DNA from: Rhizorhabdus phycosphaerae | GTDB lineage: Bacteria > Pseudomonadota > Alphaproteobacteria > Sphingomonadales > Sphingomonadaceae | DNA: 64,000 nucleotides | Assembly: GCF_011044255.1 (NCBI RefSeq) | Contig: NZ_CP049107.1 | Coordinates: forward strand, 2,443,501-2,507,500 | Direction: 5' to 3' | In this document: positions 27,630 through 35,977 of the stretch, piece by piece | Position numbering within the stretch: position 1 is the stretch's first letter | Layout: every line of letters begins with the position of its first letter | The notes under the pieces: model-generated | Told to the model about the DNA's origin: nothing | Seen by the model: the letters and a program-made list of their open reading frames with translations, nothing else | Database searches by the model: none | Translations under genes and position numbers: made by a program

Positions 27630-28160
27630 TCAGTCGCCGCGCAGCATCGAACGGAGGACGCCGTCGCGCCGCACCCAGCCATGGTGGAGCGCCGCCCCGA
27701 TATGGACCAGCAGCAGCGCGAACAGGCCCCAGGTCATCAGGAAATGCCCCTCGCGCAGCCAGCCATAGCAGGCGAGATCGGGCGCGAGCAGCGGCGGCAG
27801 GGTGAACAACCCGAAGGGCCGCACCGGCGTTCCGGCTGCGCTCTGCATCGCCCAGCCCGACAGCGGAACCGCGAACATCGCCGCATAGAGCAGCCAGTGG
27901 CTCGCCTTGGCCGCCAAGGCCTGGGCCGGCGACAGATCGGCCGGCAGCGGCGGCGCGGTGAAGCGCAACCGGTTGATCAGGCGCAGCGCCGCGAGCAGCA
28001 GCACGACGATGCCGAAGGACTTGTGCAGCAGAACGGCCGGATCGTGCCAGCCCGACAGGCTGGTCACCATCGAGACGCCCAGAAAGAGCATCGACAGGAT
28101 CAGCGCGGCCATCACCCAGTGGAGAAGCCGCGCACTGGCGGGAAAGCTCGTCTTGCTCAT
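27630..28160 (-). CDS. Cytochrome b561 family protein
   Basis: A 176-residue inner-membrane di-heme protein with four hydrophobic helices. Candidate heme ligands are H14 in ARLLHWVM, the histidine of VLLHKSFG, the one in AKASHWLLYAAM and the last in LLLVHIGAALHHGW, which fits prokaryotic b561 proteins that pass electrons from the quinone pool. Its start overlaps the catalase-like gene's stop by four bases, so the two are co-translated. The pairing suggests that it delivers electrons to, or serves with, the periplasm-facing heme peroxidase. The translated frame upstream of the ATG is noise. Confidence 0.9.
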   Translation of the reverse strand: MSKTSFPASARLLHWVMAALILSMLFLGVSMVTSLSGWHDPAVLLHKSFGIVVLLLAALRLINRLRFTAPPLPADLSPAQALAAKASHWLLYAAMFAVPLSGWAMQSAAGTPVRPFGLFTLPPLLAPDLACYGWLREGHFLMTWGLFALLLVHIGAALHHGWVRRDGVLRSMLRGD

Positions 28161-29191
28161 CGAGCCTCTCCCAGCGCGGTCTCGCGCGCACGGCGGCGAT
28201 AGGATTCGGCATAGGCCGAGGAGCGCGCGCGGAGGATCGGATCGTCGCTGGCCGCGATGCCATCGGGCAGGACGAGCGGATCGAAGGTCAGCCCGTTGCA
28301 CGCACCGCCCGCCTGCGGGCGCATGGCGGTGATGCTGAGCACGCCGGCCGACAGTTGCTGCCGGCCCGCCGGCCAGGGCTTCGTCGCATCGGCGGGATCG
28401 TCACCCGCGCCAGCGAAGGTGAACATCAGGTCGAACTCGACCGGCCCGCGCGCAAGCCGCGCGGCCAGTTCTTTCTGCAGCGCCAGCGGATCGTCGCTCT
28501 CCTGCATGGGGATAGCCGCCGCCTTCGGCACTGCCTGCCACCGGACCGCCCGGCGACTGCCGTCGGGCGCGACCAGATAGAAGGCGTTGATGCTGTTGTA
28601 GCGCTCGGTCGCCCAGCTGCTGCTCGGCTTGTAGGCCGCCTGCCAGGCACGGAAGGGGGCACTTTCGGGATGCGCTGCGAAAAAGGCGGCGATGCGTGCC
28701 GGGTCGGGCTTGCCCGTCGCCGGATCGGGCTTCATCGCGCCGATCTGGTCGAAAAAGGCCTGCGGGGTTCCTACCGCCAGCACCGGCGGCGTGTTCATGG
28801 CCGACCGCCACTGCTGCCCATCGGGCTGTGACAGCACGAAGGCCAGGCTGCGCACCGGCGCCTTGAGATCGGGCGCGGTCGGGTTGCCTCCACCGAGGGA
28901 GAAGCGTCCGAGCAGCGGCGTCGAGCCCCGCGCGAACAGGGGCGACCGGCTGTAAGGCGCAAGCGCGCCGGAGGACTGGAAGCTGCCCGTCAGGCATACG
29001 CCCTTGGCGTGGGCGCGGCGGAAGCCGGCGAAGACCTTCTCCCCCTGCATCCGGTCGATCAACTTTTGCGTCGTCAGCCCGCGCCCGCCGAGGCGCCCCG
29101 ACGCCCAGAGAAACGCCGCCAGCAGTAGCAGCATGAAGCCGACGATCGCGGCCAGCCGCACCGCCGAGGCCTTTTCCCTGGGTGTCGTCAT
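28157..29191 (-). CDS. Membrane-anchored catalase-like heme peroxidase (SrpA type)
   Basis: A 344-residue protein with an N-terminal membrane segment (about residues 11-32) and a catalase-fold body. The distal histidine lies in RRAHAKGVCLTGSF. LLGRFSLGGGNPT replaces the PxxVRFS loop of true catalases, and the proximal tyrosine is in RARSSAYAESYRRR. It lacks most of the insertions of full catalases. The size and pattern match the small catalase-related peroxidases, which use organic donors. Orientation would put the heme domain in the periplasm. It is co-translated with cytochrome b561 and is ten bases after the quinone oxidoreductase gene. Confidence 0.88.
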   Translation of the reverse strand: MTTPREKASAVRLAAIVGFMLLLLAAFLWASGRLGGRGLTTQKLIDRMQGEKVFAGFRRAHAKGVCLTGSFQSSGALAPYSRSPLFARGSTPLLGRFSLGGGNPTAPDLKAPVRSLAFVLSQPDGQQWRSAMNTPPVLAVGTPQAFFDQIGAMKPDPATGKPDPARIAAFFAAHPESAPFRAWQAAYKPSSSWATERYNSINAFYLVAPDGSRRAVRWQAVPKAAAIPMQESDDPLALQKELAARLARGPVEFDLMFTFAGAGDDPADATKPWPAGRQQLSAGVLSITAMRPQAGGACNGLTFDPLVLPDGIAASDDPILRARSSAYAESYRRRARETALGEAR

Positions 29192-29201
29192 CCTGTGGTC
29201 C

Positions 29202-30329
29202 TCAGCCGCGGCTCGGGTCGATCAGATATTTCTCGCCGGTCGCCTTGCGCTCATAAGCGCGCAATATGGCGGGATCGAGGGCCTCGGCGAGGCTGATCGT
29301 GCGGGTGTAGCGGCTGGCGAAGGTCGTCGTCAGCTCGTCGACCACGCGCTTACGCAGCCGGTCCGCCACCTCAGGACCCGCCTTGCGCAGGAAAGGCATC
29401 AGCAGCCAGGCCGACACGCCCCACTGGAAACCGAAGGCGAGGCGGTTGAGCGTGGTCGGGCTCTGGTCAAGCGCGCCATAGAGATACATCTGCTTGAAGA
29501 CGTCCGAGCCATAGCGGTTATACCCGCCCGAGCGCGCATTGGCCGCCTGCTCCATCGCGGTCAGGATGTCGCTGGCGAGGCGGCCGCCGCCGATCGCGTC
29601 GAAGCCGACCGTCGCCTCGGTCTCGCTGATCGCCGCCAGCAGCTGCGCCTGGAAGTCGGGTGCGCGGCTGTCGAGGACATGAGTAGCGCCGATGTCGCGC
29701 AGGATCGCCGCCTGCTCTTCCGAGCGGACGATGTTCACCAGCGGGATGCCGTCGGCAAGGCAGATCTTCTGCAGCATCTGACCGAGGTTGGAAGCAGCCG
29801 CGGTGTGGACGATCGCCTTGTGCCCCTCGCTGCGGGCCGTCTCGACGAAACCCAGCGCGGTCAACGGGTTTACGAACATCGCAGCCCCGTCCGCCGCACT
29901 CGCACCTTCCGGAAGGGCCAGAACCTCATCTGCCTTGAGCTTGCGATAATCGGCATACATGGCGCCGCCGAAGGCACCGACCTTGCGCCCTTCGAGCGCC
30001 TTGACCGAGCCGCCTGCGGCAACCACCGTGCCCGCGCCCTCATTGCCTACCGGCAGCGACTGACCGACACGGGCCGCGACCGCGCGCAGCCGCTCCTTCG
30101 GCACGTCGAAGGCCAGGGCGGGACGATCGGCGCTCCCTTCGCTTCGGATCGAGGACAGATCGGCCGGCCCGACAAGCAAGCCCAGATCGGACGGGTTGAT
30201 CGGTGCGGCCTCGACCCGGACGATGATCTCGTCATCGGCCGGCGGATCGAGCGTGACCTCCTGCAGCGTGAGCCGCAGCGTGCCATCCTCGCTGACGGTC
30301 GATCGAAGTTCGCGTCCGGTGAAACTCAT
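29202..30329 (-). CDS. Zinc-binding-type alcohol dehydrogenase/quinone oxidoreductase
   Basis: A 375-residue medium-chain dehydrogenase/reductase. The N-terminal catalytic domain has VRVEAAPINPSDLGLLVG, and the nucleotide-binding domain has HTAAASNLGQMLQKICLADGIPLVNIVR, a variant of the AxGgvGxxxxQ pattern. Catalytic zinc ligands of classical ADHs are not evident, so it is probably a zinc-free NADPH quinone or enoyl reductase. The ATG at 30329 has AAGGAGAATGAAG upstream, favouring it over the ATG at 30335. First gene of the operon with the catalase-like peroxidase and cytochrome b561. Confidence 0.85.
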   Translation of the reverse strand: MSFTGRELRSTVSEDGTLRLTLQEVTLDPPADDEIIVRVEAAPINPSDLGLLVGPADLSSIRSEGSADRPALAFDVPKERLRAVAARVGQSLPVGNEGAGTVVAAGGSVKALEGRKVGAFGGAMYADYRKLKADEVLALPEGASAADGAAMFVNPLTALGFVETARSEGHKAIVHTAAASNLGQMLQKICLADGIPLVNIVRSEEQAAILRDIGATHVLDSRAPDFQAQLLAAISETEATVGFDAIGGGRLASDILTAMEQAANARSGGYNRYGSDVFKQMYLYGALDQSPTTLNRLAFGFQWGVSAWLLMPFLRKAGPEVADRLRKRVVDELTTTFASRYTRTISLAEALDPAILRAYERKATGEKYLIDPSRG

Positions 30330-30411
30330 CTTCATTCTCCTTGGCGCCCGATGCGCAGCCGCACCGGGTTCGCTATTCAGTCGATGGAGCCGAAGCTCCG
30401 AATCATGATGG

Positions 30412-31092
30412 TCAGGCGCCCTGCCCGGCCTCCGCCGTCATCCAGACGGGCACCAGCGCAGGATCGAGCCCGTCCATCTGTCGCCGTTCGACGCTGCCGT
30501 CCGGGAGCACGACGAGCCGACGGTTGACCTTGTTCCGCCAGTTCATCCGCGCGGTGTTCTCCTGCCCGACATAGCAGCCCTTGGTGAAGCTCACCCCATT
30601 GAGCAGGTCGGCATTGCATTCGAGCCACAGCGTCTTGTCCGAGCCAAGCTCCGCCACGCCTTCGGCAACGCCCAGCGCCTTGCGGTGCTCGTGCCAGCCC
30701 TGCGCCGCACCATCCGCAGGCGCCAGCCAGCGGCGGCCAAGCGCGGCGAGCCGCGGATCGGGTACGCCTTCGCTGCCCGTCGGAGACCAGTGCACGGCAA
30801 GCGCCTCGTCTCGCGCAATCGTGATCGGTCGGCGCAGCCGGTAGATGGTCAGCCGCCGGACCAGTGCGTCGGCTTGGGCCGCCTCGCAGTCGATCAGCAG
30901 ATCCTCCTCGCCCCCGGCTGGATCGGCCCAGACGATGAAGTCGAACAGCGCCTTGCCCTGCGGCGTCAGCAGGCCGGCCCAGACCGGCAGTGGTCCGGCG
31001 ACATCGTTCGTGACGAGGCCCTGGAGAAAGTCGCGGACGCCCTGTCCGGAAAGACGGATCACGGCGCGATCGATGAGGGTGGTATCGGACAT
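30412..31092 (-). CDS. ygfZ: YgfZ/GcvT-like folate-binding protein
   Basis: A 226-residue tetrahydrofolate-binding protein that supports maintenance or repair of iron-sulfur enzymes. The diagnostic motif is KGCYVGQE with the conserved cysteine, and FLQGLVTNDV plus LLTPQGKALFDFIVW are typical of the N-terminal part. Length is shorter than E. coli YgfZ but normal for alphaproteobacteria. The ATG at 31092 begins SDTTLIDRAVIRLSG. A longer reading frame extending upstream runs antisense to the dihydroorotase gene and is spurious. Transcribed divergently from that gene. Confidence 0.92.
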   Translation of the reverse strand: MSDTTLIDRAVIRLSGQGVRDFLQGLVTNDVAGPLPVWAGLLTPQGKALFDFIVWADPAGGEEDLLIDCEAAQADALVRRLTIYRLRRPITIARDEALAVHWSPTGSEGVPDPRLAALGRRWLAPADGAAQGWHEHRKALGVAEGVAELGSDKTLWLECNADLLNGVSFTKGCYVGQENTARMNWRNKVNRRLVVLPDGSVERRQMDGLDPALVPVWMTAEAGQGA

Positions 31093-31194
31093 GCGCAGAA
31101 GGTAGGAGCATCTCCGCCGGAAGTTAACCCGTGCCGATGCGGAGGGGTGCCGATCGCGACCCTGCTTCCGCCGGCGCAACGATGGTGGCTGCAC

Positions 31195-32517
31195 ATGACC
31201 TATGACCTGATCCTCAAGAACGGAACGGTTTGGACCGTCGGCGGGCCGATCGAGGCCGATGTCGGCGTGAAGGACGGCCGCATCGCGGGCATCGGGGTCA
31301 CGGGCGACGCGGGCGAGACGATCGACTGCACCGGTCTCGACGTGCTGCCGGGCGTGATCGACAGCCAGGTCCATTTCCGCGAGCCGGGCCTGGAGACGAA
31401 AGAGGATCTGGAGAGCGGCAGCCGCTCGGCGGTGCTCGGCGGCGTGACCGCCGTGTTCGAGATGCCCAACACCAAGCCGAACACCGATTCGGCCGAGGCG
31501 GTCGCCGACAAGCTCGCCCGCGCCCACCACCGGATGTGGTGCGACCATGCCTTCTATGTCGGCGCCACGACGGCGAATGCCGAAGCGCTCGCCGAGCTGG
31601 AGCGGCTGCCGGGCACGGCCGGGGTCAAGATTTTCATGGGCTCGTCGACGGGCAGCCTGCTCGTCGCCGAGGACGAACATCTGGCCCGGGTGCTGCGCTC
31701 GGGCAGCCGCCGCGTGGCGATCCACGCCGAGGACGAGGAACGGATGATCGCGCGCGAAGGCGAGCGGGTCGAAGGCGACCCGTCGAGCCACCCGGTGTGG
31801 CGCGACGACGAAAGCGCGATCCTCGCCACCCGCCGCATCCTGCGCATCGCGCGCGAGACGGGGCGCCGCATCCACATCCTGCACATCACGACGCCCGACG
31901 AACTGGCGCTGATCGCGCAGAACAAGGACATCGCCACCTGCGAGGTGACGCCCCAGCATCTGACCCTGGCCGGCGAGGACGCCTATCCGCGCCTCGGCAC
32001 CTATGCGCAGATGAACCCGCCGATCCGTTCGGGCGCCCACCGCGACGGCCTGTGGCATTATCTGCGTCAGGGCGTCCCCGACGTGCTGGGGTCGGACCAT
32101 GCGCCGCATACGATCGAGGAAAAGGCGCGGACCTATCCTGCCACGCCCAGCGGCATGCCGGGCGTGCAGACGCTGCTGCCGCTGATGCTCAACCATGTCG
32201 CCGAAGGGCGGCTGACGCTCCAGCATCTGATCGAACTGACCTCGTCCGGTCCGCAGCGCGTGTTCGGTCTGCGCAACAAGGGACGCATAGCGCTCGGATA
32301 TGACGCCGATTTCACCATCGTCGACCTGAAGGCGCGCTGGACGATCGAGGAGAGCTGGCTCGCCTCGCGCTGCGGCTGGTCGCCCTTCACTGGCATGGCA
32401 CTGACCGGCAAGCCGCTGGGCACGATCATCCGCGGCCATCGGGTGATGTGGGAGGGAAGTCTGGCCGCTGCTGCGATCGGTGAGCCGGTTCGCTTCAACA
32501 GCGTGCCGCTGGCCTGA
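31195..32517 (+). CDS. Dihydroorotase (amidohydrolase family), atypical metal site
   Basis: A 440-residue cyclic amidohydrolase. Family motifs: LPGVIDSQVHFREPG, EMPNTKPNT, RIHILHITTPDEL, EVTPQHL and GSDHAPHT. In most dihydroorotases the first motif reads D-x-H-x-H; here it is D-S-Q-V-H, so one metal-binding histidine is a glutamine. The other histidines and the catalytic aspartate are present. I infer that this is the class I subgroup labelled dihydroorotase in sphingomonads, but a related hydrolase activity is possible. It is not beside pyrB. The start at 31195 has no strong ribosome-binding site. Transcribed divergently from ygfZ. Confidence 0.85.
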   Translation: MTYDLILKNGTVWTVGGPIEADVGVKDGRIAGIGVTGDAGETIDCTGLDVLPGVIDSQVHFREPGLETKEDLESGSRSAVLGGVTAVFEMPNTKPNTDSAEAVADKLARAHHRMWCDHAFYVGATTANAEALAELERLPGTAGVKIFMGSSTGSLLVAEDEHLARVLRSGSRRVAIHAEDEERMIAREGERVEGDPSSHPVWRDDESAILATRRILRIARETGRRIHILHITTPDELALIAQNKDIATCEVTPQHLTLAGEDAYPRLGTYAQMNPPIRSGAHRDGLWHYLRQGVPDVLGSDHAPHTIEEKARTYPATPSGMPGVQTLLPLMLNHVAEGRLTLQHLIELTSSGPQRVFGLRNKGRIALGYDADFTIVDLKARWTIEESWLASRCGWSPFTGMALTGKPLGTIIRGHRVMWEGSLAAAAIGEPVRFNSVPLA

Positions 32518-32527
32518 TCCGACGATT

Positions 32528-32555
32528 CGCAAGGTGCCGCTACGGCACGCTTGCG
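32528..32555 (+). terminator. Hairpin after the dihydroorotase gene
   Basis: CGCAAG/CTTGCG and TGCCG/CGGCA form an interrupted 11-bp stem with loop CTA, ten bases after the stop. There is no T-run, so this is a weak or factor-aided terminator. The remaining gap to 32718 shows nothing else I can identify. Confidence 0.5.
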
Positions 32556-32718
32556 GCCGATCGTTGCGGCGCCGTGCCACGCCTGTGGATAAGATGCAGG
32601 TCACCGCTCGGCGCAAACGACTCGCCGAATATGAGCCTTGGCTTAACCGTGATGGTCTTTCCTAACGCCGTCTGTGCTGCCAGTCACAGGCTACGGGACG
32701 GGTTGGGGAATCTACCAG

Positions 32719-33234
32719 ATGACCAGAACGATGCGCGCGATGATTGGTTCCATGCTGCTTGCCTGCATGGTGATCGCTCCGTCGGCCGCCCAGGCCCAGA
32801 CCATCCAGTGCGCACCCTTCGCCCGCATGTTCTCCGGCATCCAGCTGTTCGGCGCCGCCGCGAGCTGGTGGAATCAGGCGGTCGGCAAATATCTTCGCGG
32901 ATCGACTCCGCAGACCGGCGCCGTGATGGTGTTCAAGGCGATCGGTTCGATGCGCTCGGGCCATGTTGCCACCGTGACCAAGGTCGTCAGCGACCGCGTC
33001 ATCAAGATCACCCATGCCAACTGGTCGGTCATCAACGGCCGTCGTGGTCAGGTCGAGCGTGACGTGACCGTCGTCGATGCTTCGCCTTCCAACGACTGGA
33101 GCCAGGTGAAGGTCTGGTTCGCGCCGATCGGCAAGGTCGGGAACAAAGCCTATCCGGTCAACGGCTTCATCTACAAGGACAGCGAACGCTCGACCGCAGC
33201 GGCCGTCCAGGCCGTTCAGAGCGCCGAAGGCTGA
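32719..33234 (+). CDS. Secreted CHAP-domain protein
   Basis: A 171-residue protein with an N-terminal signal peptide (about residues 1-27, ending SAAQAQ), so periplasmic or secreted. The CHAP (Cys/His amidohydrolase) fold is indicated by IQCAPFARMFSGIQLFG with the nucleophilic cysteine, the histidine in SGHVATVTKVV, and a following THANWS with asparagine. CHAP domains cleave peptidoglycan cross-bridges or amides. No wall-binding domain is attached. The ATG at 32719 is chosen since it begins directly before the hydrophobic signal. Substrate is unproven. Confidence 0.85.
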   Translation: MTRTMRAMIGSMLLACMVIAPSAAQAQTIQCAPFARMFSGIQLFGAAASWWNQAVGKYLRGSTPQTGAVMVFKAIGSMRSGHVATVTKVVSDRVIKITHANWSVINGRRGQVERDVTVVDASPSNDWSQVKVWFAPIGKVGNKAYPVNGFIYKDSERSTAAAVQAVQSAEG

Positions 33235-33243
33235 TCCTTCCGG

Positions 33244-33261
33244 GGGCGGTCCCAACCGCCC
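33244..33261. terminator. Hairpin between convergent genes
   Basis: GGGCGGT and ACCGCCC form a perfect 7-bp stem around CCCA, between the ends of the CHAP gene and the HAD gene. It may act as a bidirectional terminator although no T-run follows. Confidence 0.5.
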
Positions 33262-33278
33262 TCGACCATATACCCCGC

Positions 33279-33950
33279 TCAGTGCCAGTCGACGATCGTC
33301 CACCCGCGGCGCCGCGCTTCCTCGCGCAGTCCGGCATGCGGGTTCGACGCGATCGCCTCGTCCGCCCATTCGAGCACGGGCACGTCGGAGATATGGTCGG
33401 AGTAGAAGCGGATGCGGCACGCGGCTCGATCGAGCTTTTCCAGCCCCATCCAGGCCTGGATCATGCGTAGCTTGGCCGGCCCGTAGCAATTATCACCATC
33501 GACCTTGTGGCTGACATAATCGTCGATGCCCCGGATCGCACCGGTGGCAATGACGTCGTCCATGCCCAGGCGCCGGGCGATCGGCTCCACCCAGATGCGC
33601 GAGGAGGCTGTCGCCAGCACCAGCCGGCGCCCCGCCGCGCGATTTTCGGCCAGGCTCTCGAGCGCGCCGGGGCGGACATTATGCTTCATGATATGATCGG
33701 CGAAACTCTCGGCGATCGGAGTCAGCCGGTCCGCATGGATGCGGCGCCCGATCAGCATCGCCTGGTTGAGCTCCTTGACGCGCTTGCGCTCGATCAGCTT
33801 GCACACATAAGCCAGCATCACCCCGGCCGCGGCCGGCACGAAGACGAGGCGCCAGGGCGCCAGCCGCATGGCGGCATGGATCATGAACGGGGTGAAGGTA
33901 CCGGTCCGGGTGATCGTCCGGTCCATGTCGTAGATCGCAAGTTCGGTCAT
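33279..33950 (-). CDS. HAD-IB family phosphatase
   Basis: A 223-residue hydrolase of the SerB-like HAD-IB class. The nucleophile motif is YDMDRTIT, with a membrane-like helix MIHAAMRLAPWRLVFVPAAAGVML following. Motif II is VLATASSR, then KLRM supplies the lysine and YSDHISDVPVLEWADEAIASNP is motif III. The pattern matches the group in lipid or phosphoserine metabolism with a hydrophobic N-terminal cap (for example phosphatases near phospholipid genes). The ATG at 33950 is preferred over GTG at 33956. It is divergent from mlaE, 104 bases apart. Confidence 0.88.
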   Translation of the reverse strand: MTELAIYDMDRTITRTGTFTPFMIHAAMRLAPWRLVFVPAAAGVMLAYVCKLIERKRVKELNQAMLIGRRIHADRLTPIAESFADHIMKHNVRPGALESLAENRAAGRRLVLATASSRIWVEPIARRLGMDDVIATGAIRGIDDYVSHKVDGDNCYGPAKLRMIQAWMGLEKLDRAACRIRFYSDHISDVPVLEWADEAIASNPHAGLREEARRRGWTIVDWH

Positions 33951-34054
33951 CGGCACGCCCTATAAGGAAGAAACGGCAAGGAACAAATCGCCGGGCGGCA
34001 CATTTCATTTCGGAAGCTTGCCGATCTCCGGTCTTTGCGCCACTCCTGGATTCG

Positions 34055-35152
34055 ATGAACGCTCCCGCCGATTTTCAGTTCGATCAGGGCATTTTGCGCT
34101 TTTCCGGAGAGCTCACGCTCGCCCGGATAGGCGACCTTTCGCCGCGCCTTGCCGCGCTGGATGCCAGCCCCGAGCAGATCGACCTGAAGGACGTTGATCG
34201 GATGGACACGGTCGGCGCCTGGCTGATCCATCGCATCGTCCGACGCTGCGGCGCCCGCGTGATCGGAGCCGACGAAGATGTCTGCCAGTTGCTCGAGCAG
34301 CTGGCTGCAGCCGACAAACCGCTCAAGATCCGCCCCGATTCGAGCCCGCCCTTCGTGCGCGTGCTGCGCGAGATCGGCGAAGCGGTCTATGCGTCGCTGG
34401 ACTCGCTGAAGGGTCTGGTCGGCTTCTTCGGCGCGACGATGATCGGTCTGTGGAGCCTGATCCGGAACCCGCGTAGCTTCCGCTACAATGCGATGGCGCG
34501 CCAGTTCGAAGTGGTCGGGGTCAAGGCGCTGGCGATCATCGGCTTGATGAGCTTCCTGATCGGCATCGTCATCGCACAGCAGGGGTCCGTGCAGTTGCGC
34601 CAGTTCGGCGCCGAGGTGTTCGCCGTTAACCTGATCGGCCGCATCACGCTGCGCGAGCTCGGCGTGCTCATGACCGCCATCATGGTGGCCGGTCGCTCGG
34701 GCAGCGCCTTTGCCGCGCAGCTCGGATCGATGAAGCTGGCCGAAGAGATCGACGCGATGCGGACGATCGGCGTATCGCCGATGGAGGCCCTTATCCTGCC
34801 GCGCGTCCTCTCGACCGTCGTGCTGATGCCCCTGCTGGGCTTCTATGCGGCGGTCGTTGCGATCGTCGGCGGCGGCATATTCTGCTGGATCGACCTGGAT
34901 ATCCCGCCGGTCACCTTCGTGCAGCGAATCCGCGAGGTCGTGCCCATCACCGACCTGTGGGTCGGGCTGATCAAGGCGCCGGTCTTCGGTCTGCTGATCG
35001 CCATGTGCGGCTGCTATCAGGGCATGCAGGTCAAGGGCAATGCCGAGGAGGTCGGCCTGCGCACGACCGCTTCGGTGGTACAGGCGATCTTCCTCGTCAT
35101 CGTCCTCGATGCCGTCTTCGCCGTCTTCTTCAGCTCGATCGGGTGGATCTGA
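34055..35152 (+). CDS. mlaE: MlaE family ABC permease with N-terminal STAS domain
   Basis: A 365-residue inner-membrane permease of the Mla phospholipid-transport system, which keeps the outer membrane asymmetric. Residues 1-100 form a STAS-like domain (FSGELTLARIGDLSPRL, then DLKDVDRMDTVGAWLI), fused to the permease from about 115 on. The permease core has FGAEVFAVNLIGRITLRELGVL and the coupling-helix region GRSGSAFAAQLGSMKLAEEIDAM. The STAS-permease fusion is the usual alphaproteobacterial form, combining MlaB- and MlaE-like parts. The stop overlaps mlaF's start by one base. Confidence 0.93.
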   Translation: MNAPADFQFDQGILRFSGELTLARIGDLSPRLAALDASPEQIDLKDVDRMDTVGAWLIHRIVRRCGARVIGADEDVCQLLEQLAAADKPLKIRPDSSPPFVRVLREIGEAVYASLDSLKGLVGFFGATMIGLWSLIRNPRSFRYNAMARQFEVVGVKALAIIGLMSFLIGIVIAQQGSVQLRQFGAEVFAVNLIGRITLRELGVLMTAIMVAGRSGSAFAAQLGSMKLAEEIDAMRTIGVSPMEALILPRVLSTVVLMPLLGFYAAVVAIVGGGIFCWIDLDIPPVTFVQRIREVVPITDLWVGLIKAPVFGLLIAMCGCYQGMQVKGNAEEVGLRTTASVVQAIFLVIVLDAVFAVFFSSIGWI

Positions 35153-35970
35153 TGGCCCGGCTCAACATCGCGGACGGAGAGACGGTCATCCGCGTGCGCG
35201 GCCTGCGCAACGCGTTCGGCGAACAAGTGGTTCACGAAGGACTCGACCTCGATGTGCAGCGCGGCGAGATTCTGGGTGTTGTCGGCGGCTCGGGCACGGG
35301 CAAATCGGTCCTGATGCGCTCGATCATCGGCCTGCAGCGCCCCGAGACCGGGATGGTCGAGGTGTTCGGCGAATCGATGGTCGACCGCGACGAAAGCGAA
35401 GCGAAGCAGGTTCGCAGCCGCTGGGGCGTGCTCTTTCAGGGCGGCGCACTGTTCTCGACGCTTACCGTCGCCGAGAATGTTCAGGTCCCTATCCGCGAAT
35501 ATTATCCCGGACTGGATCCGGTGCTGCTCGACGAGATCGCGGCCTACAAGGTCGCCATGACCGGCCTGCCCGCCGAAGCCGGGCCGAAATTTCCGTCGGA
35601 GCTTTCGGGCGGCATGAGGAAGCGCGCCGGGCTCGCTCGCGCGCTGGCGCTGGATCCGCAGCTTCTGTTTCTGGACGAACCGACCGCTGGCCTCGATCCG
35701 ATCGGTGCTGCCGCATTCGACGAACTGATCCGTTCGCTGCAGAAGACTCTCGGCCTGACCGTGTTCCTGATCACGCACGACCTGGACACGCTCTACGCCA
35801 TTTGCGACCGCGTAGCGGTGCTGGCGGACAAGCGCGTGATCGCGGTTGGAACGATCCCGGAACTATTGGCGTTGGACCATCCGTGGATTCAGGAATATTT
35901 CAACGGCCCACGTGGGCGAGTGGCGGCCGATGCCGCCGAACGGGCGGCTGCGAAGGGCGCCGGGGAATGA
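35152..35970 (+). CDS. mlaF: Mla ABC transporter ATP-binding protein
   Basis: A 272-residue ABC ATPase that powers MlaE. Walker A is GGSGTGKSVLM, the signature LSGGMRKRAGLARALAL, Walker B LLFLDEPTAGLD and the switch histidine lies in FLITHDLD. The QxxxLFQGGALFSTLTVAENV Q-loop is typical of MlaF/TTG2A. The start ATG lies in TGATG with the mlaE stop; the MlaD gene begins eight bases after its stop. Called MlaF by context and family. Confidence 0.95.
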   Translation: MARLNIADGETVIRVRGLRNAFGEQVVHEGLDLDVQRGEILGVVGGSGTGKSVLMRSIIGLQRPETGMVEVFGESMVDRDESEAKQVRSRWGVLFQGGALFSTLTVAENVQVPIREYYPGLDPVLLDEIAAYKVAMTGLPAEAGPKFPSELSGGMRKRAGLARALALDPQLLFLDEPTAGLDPIGAAAFDELIRSLQKTLGLTVFLITHDLDTLYAICDRVAVLADKRVIAVGTIPELLALDHPWIQEYFNGPRGRVAADAAERAAAKGAGE

Positions 35971-35977
35971 GGGACTG

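Noticed and set aside
30386-30399. UUCG-tetraloop hairpin after ygfZ (minus strand)
   Set aside because: GGAGC-TTCG-GCTCC is a neat stem of five pairs but has no T-run and is too short to call a terminator.
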